A stretch of DNA of 15,000 nucleotides from Trachelipus rathkii. Lineage: Eukaryota; Arthropoda; Malacostraca; Isopoda; Trachelipodidae. Each line of letters opens with the position of its first letter. Positions within the stretch are counted from its first letter, which is position 1. The notes beneath the pieces were generated by a model that had not been told where the DNA came from, did no database searches, and saw nothing but the letters and a program-made list of their open reading frames with translations. Positions 9,496 through 15,000 of this stretch are shown piece by piece. A program made the translations under genes and the position numbers. The DNA lies in the NCBI GenBank assembly GCA_015478945.1, contig JABUQX010007683.1, positions 42,501 to 57,500 on the forward strand, given 5' to 3'.

Positions 9496-9795
9496 TTACA
9501 AAAGCACCATCCTATTCATTATTCTAAGCAGATTCCCCTTATTCCCATTCTTAAGCTTTCGCGCTTCCTTCCAGAAGAGCTTCCTATACCATTGTATGTC
9601 CCCATTCATCCTCCTTCCAAACTGTTCATTTACCTCTTGTTTTCTCCTACGTATACACCTTTTAGTATTTCTTTTTTCCTCATATAATTCCAAGCATCTT
9701 TCTTTTGAGTTTTCATCATTTGCTTTTAGTACATTCAACCACGCTTCTTTTTTACCTTTAACCGCTTTCATCACCTCTTCATTCCATCCATTCAC
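9496..9795 (-). pseudogene. Copy B endonuclease-RT linker fragment
   Basis: A 99-codon open minus-strand frame beginning MNGWNEEVMKAVKGKKEAW, with KANDENSK, RRRKQEVNEQFGRRMN and KLFWKEARKL. It is rich in Lys, Glu and Arg and matches the helical linker (WWNEEV..A...K..A) between endonuclease and RT in RTE/CR1-like LINE polyproteins. Upstream and downstream domains lie in other frames, so it is a fragment and not a separate gene. Confidence 0.8.
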
Positions 9796-10017
9796 TGTTA
9801 AACATTCTACTTCCTATCTTTAAGCGCATTCCACATACTTCCTTTGCACTACTAACAATTGCTTCCTTCATTTGCCGCCAATTTTGTTTCAGTAATAACT
9901 TTGTTCACAATTTCAACCGTTTTCTAGCGAGCGCTCTTACATACTTATCCTTATTGTCTTGCTCACTTAACTTCTCACTCTTAATTTTACCTACTTCCTT
10001 TCGTATCACCTTCCTCT

Positions 10018-10508
10018 ATTCTGGATACTCTTATGTTTAAAGAAAGTATTACTTACACACATACCTCTCTCCTCACAGAAATCAATCACCTTCCTACCAT
10101 TCTCATTTCTCCCGCCACCCCAAAAACCACCTGGTTATATTTATAGCCCAATCCCCCTTTTTTTTGGATCCAACCTATTTCCAACCATTCAGGTCCCCCC
10201 AAAACTATCAAACTGAAGCTCCTACTGACCCCATCCAGAACATCATTCAGATTATCCAAAAAAATCGTACTCTCTTCAACGTTTCCCTCAGATGGACCAT
10301 ACGTCACAACCACACATACCTTGACCTTTTCAAACTTTAAATTTACCATTAGAATTCTTAAGGACTCCAGCAATCAAAGTCCACCATAGCTTTGTACCAC
10401 AGGTCACTCATCAAAATTGCAACTCCTTCTCTTCCTCTCTCATTCATTTCCACACCAGCACACACACATTTCACACCACACCACTCAATTTCACCTTTTC
10501 CTTTCATT
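10018..10508 (-). pseudogene. Copy B AP-type endonuclease fragment
   Basis: The minus strand from 10508 reads MKGKGEIEWCGVKC, then NERGREGVAILMSDLWYKA. It shifts frame by one extra T near 10360 and continues RILMVNLKFEKVKVCVVVTY, GPSEGNVEE, FLDNLNDVL and IVLGGPEWLEIGW. These correspond to the E-T-K/REGVA, YxP and GDxN motifs of exonuclease-endonuclease-phosphatase domains in LINEs. The GDLN-type core is altered to GGPEW. The C-terminal S/T-D-H part is deleted near 10017. The intact domain nicks target DNA to prime reverse transcription. This copy cannot. Confidence 0.8.
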
Positions 10509-10866
10509 TACGGCGATCACAACCCTCTCCGAGGCCTGCATTAGCATTCCTGGCAAGAAATACATGGTAGTAGGCAGCCACCACTATCCAATCCGTTCCT
10601 TAGTCGCTCCTACGACACGCAGAAATACGATGTGGGCAATCTTTCCCCCACACACAGGGATATGAGTAGTAGGGATGTCTGTAAAGTGTTATCTAGAAGA
10701 GGGGTGTGTACTTTAATCATGTGTATATGCTATGTAGATAAATGGTGGTCAGTAGTATGTTGCCTGGAGGATGAGTGTGTAAAGAATATGAACGCAAAAA
10801 AAGAAAAGTGCACCATTAAAAATGGGAGGTAATTTCAACACTTCGAGTATGTGTGTACTCTCCCTC
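10509..10866 (-). other. Copy B 5' untranslated region with two short hairpins
   Basis: The region upstream of the endonuclease frame has no RT or endonuclease homology. A perfect 6-bp stem TGTGGG/CCCACA (10631-10636 with 10647-10652, 10-nt loop) and a GTCG/CGAC stem (10603-10606 with 10613-10616) sit in its middle. The far end 10660-10866 is GT-rich on the plus strand and stops at (TA)n. Its role as 5'UTR is inferred from position and the expected element length. Confidence 0.55.
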
Positions 10867-10960
10867 TATATATATATATATATAATATATAATATATATA
10901 TATATTATATATTATATAATATATATAATATATAAATATATATAACTATATATATATATA

Positions 10961-11000
<40 letters not shown>

Positions 11001-11002
11001 TT

Positions 11003-11046
<44 letters not shown>

Positions 11047-11052
11047 TTATAT

Positions 11053-11084
<32 letters not shown>
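10867..11084. repeat. Long (TA)n microsatellite between head-to-head LINE copies B and C
   Basis: About 218 bp of alternating TA with phase slips. Copy B's 5' end is on its left and copy C's truncated 5' end on its right. Confidence 0.95.
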
Positions 11085-11195
11085 GTTTCGAGGGATTGGA
11101 GGAGAGTAGTAATAGTACCCATACATATGAGTAAGGGAGATAAAGAGAACTGTAGGAATTATAGGGAATTATTTTATGGAGTGTTGTTAGGGAAG

Positions 11196-11227
<32 letters not shown>

Positions 11228-11245
11228 TTATATATATATATATAT
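11196..11245. repeat. Internal (TA)n expansion within LINE copy C
   Basis: Copy D reads AGATGTAAGCTGCAATTTTG at the same point, with no repeat, while copy C has about 50 bp of TA between GGGAAGA and TGCTGC. Confidence 0.85.
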
Positions 11246-11488
11246 GCTGCTATTTTGTCGAAAGAGTGCGTCGAGTGACTGGAAGGACTGATTGGTGAAG
11301 ACAAGGTGCGTTTAGGATGGTAGAGGATGTGTGGATCAAATCTTAATAGAAAATAAGGGAGAAGAAAAATAAATTATTAGGTTTTATATGAATTTGCAAC
11401 AGGTGTGTGATAGGATTAATAGGGAAGCTCTATGGCAAGGTGTTAGTGATATGGTGTTGATGGTAGGCTCTGAATGGAATAAAAAGTA

Positions 11489-11794
11489 ATGTATGACAGT
11501 GAAGCGGTTAGAATAAATGGAGTTCAAAGCGATTGGTTTAATATTAATGCAAAGAGTGAGGCAGGGATGTGTTTTATGTCTCCTTGGTTATTCAATTTGT
11601 ATTTGGATGGGGTTATGAAAGAATTAGAGGTGGGGGTGGCAGGAAATGGTATAAGAATGATGGAGAATGGAGGTGAGTGGAGGGTGCCCTACCTATTATA
11701 TGCAGATGATTTGGTTTTGGGTGGTGAATCGGAAGAGAGTTTGAGAGGATTGGTAGAGAGTTGGCAGGGTGTGGTAAAAGGAAGGGGTAAGTAA
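11489..11794 (+). pseudogene. Copy C reverse transcriptase palm fragment with intact YADD
   Basis: A 101-codon open frame with YDSEAVRINGV, then MSPWLFNLYLDGVMKELEV (motif B region), then LLYADDLVLGGESEESLRGL. YADD is at 11699-11710, the metal-binding motif C of RT. Motif A lies upstream at about 11380-11420 in another frame and reads MNLQQVCDRIN, so its first Asp is Asn. The copy would be catalytically dead even with the frame mended. The LFN-Y-D-V spacing and YADD are typical of RTE-group RTs. Confidence 0.87.
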
Positions 11795-12070
11795 ACGTAG
11801 ATAGAGTAAGGTTATGGTTGTGAGTGAGGACAGTCCTCGGTGTGAAAGTTATGTTAGATGGTGAGCAGCTGGAACAAGTGTCTGAGTTTAAATGTTTAGG
11901 ATACATGTTGGATTAAAAGGGAAAGGAAGATGCAGAGTGTAGTAGGAAAGTTGTGAATGGCAGGAAGGTGGCTGGTGCAATTAAATCGTCGGTGGATGTA
12001 AAGGGACAAAGTTTTGAGTGTGCTAGAGTCTAACATGAGGGTATGTTGTTACATGTGTTAATGTATAGTA

Positions 12071-12343
12071 GTGAGACTATGGTTTGGAATAAGAGGTATT
12101 GATCTAAAGTTCAATGTGGATAATCTTAGGGGCGTGTTAGGTGTGAGAAGAATTGATAAAATGAGGAATGAACGTATAAGAGAGTTGTGTGGTGTGAAGA
12201 AAGGGGTAAATGAGAGAATAAATGAAGGTACGTTGAGATGGTTTGGTCATGTGGAAAGGATGTATGATAGTTGGTTGGTTAAGCCGATGTATAATGGTGA
12301 GTGTGTTGGGAATCAACCGGCTGGGAGACTGAAGGAAAAGTAG
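12071..12343 (+). pseudogene. Copy C C-terminal fragment of LINE polyprotein
   Basis: A 90-codon frame with LRGVLGVRRIDKMRNERIRE, LCGVKKGVNERINEG and LRWFGHVERMYDSWLVK. This is the conserved C-terminal block after the RT thumb in RTE-like elements of arthropods. I recall the RWFGHVERM form from crustacean genomes. The upstream thumb segment and the downstream end (NRNDGVL) are in shifted frames. Confidence 0.8.
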
Positions 12344-12663
12344 ATTGAGTCAGTAAAGGCTAGAAGAAAGATGCATAATAGGAATGATGGGGTTTTGTGA
12401 GGAGGGTATGGTTGTGACCCACCTGGGACAAGAGGTAAACCCTACACTGACGATATGGTATAGTGAGGGTCAGTCACAGTCCTGTGAAGCTCTAGGGTGG
12501 ATTTTCTGACTGCAACGAGTTCTCACTAATAGGTATAAAGAGGGTGGTAAGGCTGGGCTTTCTTTTCGACTTGTGTCATATTTTTCTACTACTTTTCTGT
12601 TTCCTGTGCATAGCAAGCACCTTACCCCCAGTCTTGGTAAAAAAAGGTAGATGATGATGAAGA

Positions 12664-12664
12664 T

Positions 12665-12700
<36 letters not shown>

Positions 12701-12790
12701 ATATATATATTATTATAATATATATATATTATATATAATATATTATATATATAATATATATAATATATATAATATATATATATTTATATA
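12664..12790. repeat. (TA)n microsatellite between LINE copies C and D
   Basis: About 127 bp of TA with phase slips, directly joining the 3' end of copy C to the 5' end of copy D. Confidence 0.95.
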
Positions 12791-13180
12791 ATGAATAGGG
12801 GTGGTGCTTTCCTAACTGTGGAAATGGATGTGAGGAGAGTGTGGAGGGAACACTTTGAAAATCTGCATAACATTGGCAGTAATGAGGAGGTGATAGTGAA
12901 TGTGTGTGGGTCTGTTAGAGCAAGAAGGAATAGGTATTTTGGGAATGAGTCCATTAGTAAGGAAGTAATGGGTAGAGTGAGAAAGTTGAAGAATGGTAAA
13001 TCTGCATGTATAGATCAAATCACTTTTGAAATGATCAAGAATAGAGGCGAGATGGTGATTGAGTGGATTTGGAAGTTGTATAAAAAGGCGTTTATGGATG
13101 GTAGAGTTCCGAGGGATTGGATGAGAGTAGTAATAGTACCCTTATATAATGGTAACTGTAGGAATTTATGGGGGAATTAG
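12791..13180 (+). pseudogene. Copy D N-terminal RT fragment
   Basis: A 129-codon frame: MDVRRVWREHFENLHN, KEVMGRVRKLKNGKSACIDQ, then EMIKNRGEMVIEWIWKLY and GRVPRDWMRVVIVPLYNG. This is RT region 0-1 of LINEs (KLKNGKA-G-D, W..G..P.DW....I.P..KG). The frame then breaks where homologues read K(G)NC-NYRGISLL. The apparent Met start is an accident of the truncation and not a native start. Confidence 0.85.
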
Positions 13181-13341
13181 TTTATTGAGTGTTGTAGAGG
13201 AGATGTAAGCTGCAATTTTGGTGGAAAGAGTGCGTCAAGTGACTGGAGGATTGATTCGTGAAGAACAAGGTGCGTTTAGGAGTGGTAGAGATGTGTGGGT
13301 CAAATCTTTACATTAAACCAAAGAACTGAAAAAAATGAGGA

Positions 13342-13673
13342 AGAAGAAGAAGAAATTGTTTTTAGGTTTTATGGATTTGCAACAGGTGTATGATAGAATT
13401 AATAGGGAAGCTCTATGACAATTGTTAGTGATATATGGTGTTGGTGGTAGCCATCTGAATGGAATCAAAAGTATGTATGACGATAGTGAAGCCTGTGTAA
13501 GAATAAATGGTGTCGAAAGTGATTGGTTTAATATTAATAGCGGAGTGAGGCAGGGATATGTTATGTTTCCTTGGTTATTCAATTTATATATGGATGGGGT
13601 TATGAAAGAATTAGAGGTGGAGGTAGCAGGAGATGGTGTTAAGAAAATCGATGGAGAATGGAAGAGAGTGTAA
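13342..13673 (+). pseudogene. Copy D RT motifs A and B fragment
   Basis: Motif A reads FMDLQQVYDRINREAL at about 13365-13418, with the catalytic Asp kept. After a stop and frame change the 13422-13673 frame gives GVGGSHLNGIKSMYDDSEAC, RINGVESDWFNIN, SGVRQGYVMFPWLFNLYMDG and VMKELEVEVAGDG (motif B). Motif C is damaged at about 13688-13705, where YADD is replaced by Y-V-D-E with a frame slip. Confidence 0.85.
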
Positions 13674-14251
13674 GGGTGCCCTGCCTATATATGTGGATGA
13701 AATTTGGTTTTTGTGTGGGGCAATCTGAAAAGAGTTTTGAGAGGATTGGTAGGAAATTTGGCAGGGTGTATAGAAGGAGGCGGTTTGAAAGTAAACTTGA
13801 TAAAGTAAGGTTATGGTTGTGAGTGAGGAACAGTCTGGTGTTAAATTATATTAGATGGTGAGCAAGCTGGAACAAATGTCTGAGTTTAAATATTTAGGAT
13901 ATATGTTGGATGAAAAGGGAACGATGAATGGCAGAGTGTAGTAATTAAAGTGTGAACTGTGCAGGAAAAATGGCTGGTGGCAATAAATCGTTTGGGTGGA
14001 TGTTAAGGGGGCAGTCTTGAGTGCGCTAGGGTCTTACATGAGGGTATGTTGTTGTTACCAAAGTTAATGTATAGTAGTGAGACTATGATCTGGAATAAGA
14101 GGTATAGATTTAAAGTACAATGTGTTTAGATGGACAATCTTAGGGGAGTGTTAGGTGTGAGAAGAATTGATAAAATGAGGAATGAACGTATTAGAGAGTT
14201 GTGTGGTGTGTAGAAAGGGACAAATGGGAGAATAAATGAAAGTACATTGAG

Positions 14252-14449
14252 ATGATAGTCGGTTGGTTAAGCAGATGTATAGTGGTGAGTGTGTTGGAAA
14301 TCGACCGGCTGGAGACCGAAGAAACAAGTGGGATTGAGTCAGCGAAGGAATACCTGGAGGAGAGAAATGTGAGTTTGGCAGAGTCGAGAAGAAATGTGCA
14401 AAATAGGAGTGAATGGCGGGGTTTTGTGAAGGGGTATGGTTGTGGCTAG
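14252..14449 (+). pseudogene. Copy D C-terminal end fragment
   Basis: The end of this short frame, AESRRNVQNRSEWRGFVKGY, matches the extreme C-terminus of related LINE proteins (ARR-VQDR-EWRGFV-G). The part before it is out of frame. The preceding RWFGHVER block is deleted. Confidence 0.7.
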
Positions 14450-14520
14450 GGTTGGGAAAAAAACCGTTTTTTTTCAAGAAAAAAACATGTTTTTTTCGTT
14501 TTTTCAGTTTTTTTCGTTTT
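14447..14520 (+). mobile_element. Possible hAT-like or MITE terminus interrupting LINE copy D
   Basis: TAGGGTTGGGAAAAAAACCG begins exactly where copy D departs from the other copies. It is followed by T-rich near-tandem units (TTTTTTTCG/TTTTTTTCA) to about 14526. TA(G)GGGTTGGG is a plausible hAT-type end, and the eight bases before it (GTTGTGGC, 14439-14446) would be the target duplication. The other end lies beyond the window, so this is inference. Confidence 0.45.
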
Positions 14521-15000
14521 TTTCATTAAATGTATTTTTATAAATAAAAGAGGGATAATATGATATTCAACTTGAGTATTTTCATTTTTTCAAATATAAG
14601 GATACTTGAAATTAACAAATAATTCCATTATGAATTTATACAAATAATGCAGAACTACCTTTCTGTTATATTTTATCAATTGTTTTCGTTACAATTTACA
14701 GTAGGTTGTAGCCTGCAGACTGGTGTTTGTAGGCTTCTACTTACTAATTTAACTATGTATTTTACATTTGTATCATAATAATAATCATATTTAATATTTA
14801 TTTTTTTAAAATATTAAATGTTATTTATTATACTTATATAGAATGAGTCTGAATGACAACTCAAAAGTGACTTTAAGGGATGCAAATGAAAATAATAAAT
14901 ATGAAATTAAAATTATACCAAGATGGTTAAATGAAGGAGGATGATTGAATGACTAAATTAAATATTTGGGGCTTTGGAATATCAACTTTTGATTCCCTAA
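14521..15000. other. AT-rich sequence to the right edge, no recognisable gene
   Basis: Only short frames are present, for example 33 codons from 14843 (MSLNDNSKVTLRDANENNKY), unlike any family I know. It may be the interior of the element that starts at 14447. Confidence 0.4.

Larger units (their letters stand above)
7563..10866 (-). mobile_element. RTE-like non-LTR retrotransposon (LINE), copy B, near full length
   Basis: About 3.3 kb on the minus strand, the most complete of the four copies. From 10866 down it holds a 5'UTR, an AP-type endonuclease, a linker, an RT with YADD, a C-terminal region and a 3'UTR ending in a TTTC-rich and (TA)n stretch. The length fits the usual 3.2-3.5 kb of RTE elements. 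Relative to copy A it lacks roughly 180-200 bp of the endonuclease (junction near 10017). It lies inside or just after RRP41 and in the opposite orientation. Many frameshifts make it non-coding as written. Confidence 0.88.
11085..12663 (+). mobile_element. RTE-like LINE copy C, 5'-truncated, complete 3' end
   Basis: Plus-strand copy starting inside the RT at GTTTCGAGGGATTGG, which matches copy D at 13107. It runs to a 3' end at GTAGATGATGATGAAGATTA. The 3'UTR (12410-12660) matches the reverse complement of the copy B tail 7590-7850. It carries an internal (TA)n at 11196-11245. It lacks about 45 bp at about 12358 compared with copy D (the ACCTGGAGGAGAG segment). Frames are broken in several places. 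Confidence 0.87.
12791..14446 (+). mobile_element. RTE-like LINE copy D, truncated at both ends
   Basis: Plus-strand copy in direct orientation with C. It begins upstream of the RT core just after (TA)n and runs to GGTATGGTTGTGGC at 14446, where the other three copies continue with CCCA(A/T/C)CTG. The 3'UTR (about 220 bp) is missing here and is replaced by a TAGGGTTGGG sequence. It lacks 26 bp at about 14254 that encode the WFGHVER block. Confidence 0.87.

Noticed and set aside
7826..9823. Plus-strand frames in copy B, including a 170-codon frame at 9015-9527
   Set aside because: Antisense shadows of the minus-strand RT and linker. No family resemblance.
11613..11906. Minus-strand 97-codon frame
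   Set aside because: Antisense of copy C RT around YADD. Likewise 12812-13018, 13313-13582 and 14151-14477.
11085..14446. Copies C and D as a recent tandem segmental duplication
   Set aside because: They start at different element positions, differ in 3' content and carry different deletions and mutations, so independent insertions fit better.
1..15000. tRNA, rRNA or prokaryotic operon signals
   Set aside because: No cloverleaf-like or rRNA-like conserved stretch was recognised. Spliced gene structure and LINEs show a eukaryotic nuclear origin.

Overview
This is an AT-rich animal nuclear window, most likely from an arthropod and plausibly a decapod or other crustacean. That taxon guess is inference. 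It rests on one spliced host gene start whose protein looks metazoan, on very abundant (TA)n microsatellite, and on non-LTR retrotransposon copies whose C-terminal motif (RWFGHVERM) I associate with crustacean RTE-like LINEs. There is no prokaryotic gene organisation.

Layout. 1-2667: minus-strand copy A of an RTE-like LINE, entering from the left edge with its 3' end at low coordinates and cut off inside the endonuclease domain by a (TA)n tract. 2668-3300: (TA)n blocks, an A/T-palindrome segment and a small hAT-type terminus (CAGTGGCGGCTC). 3297-5983: AT-rich non-coding DNA with a hairpin plus direct-repeat element at 4226-4730. 5984-7386: the start of RRP41/EXOSC4 (RNA exosome core subunit) on the plus strand: probable 5'UTR, coding exon 1 (6092-6253), a 928-bp intron, and coding exon 2 (7182-7386), which has two apparent single-base losses. 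7407-7562: (TA)n. 7563-10866: minus-strand copy B of the same LINE, nearly full length with a structured 5'UTR. 10867-11084: (TA)n. 11085-12663: plus-strand copy C. 12664-12790: (TA)n. 12791-14446: plus-strand copy D, cut at 14447 by a hAT-like or MITE-like sequence that runs towards the right edge.

RRP41 is the only host gene I can name. The window carries about 123 of its roughly 245 codons. No later exon was found in the 7.6 kb after exon 2, so either intron 2 is long and filled with LINE copies, (TA)n and a DNA transposon, or the gene is interrupted. All four LINE copies are riddled with indels. The same kind of indel in the RRP41 exon suggests that part of the damage is residual long-read assembly error rather than biological decay.

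The most notable structure is the tie between LINE copies and (TA)n. Six of the seven visible copy ends lie against or next to (TA)n or TA-rich DNA, and two further TA tracts have arisen inside copies at positions where a sister copy has none. No wholly new gene system could be supported.
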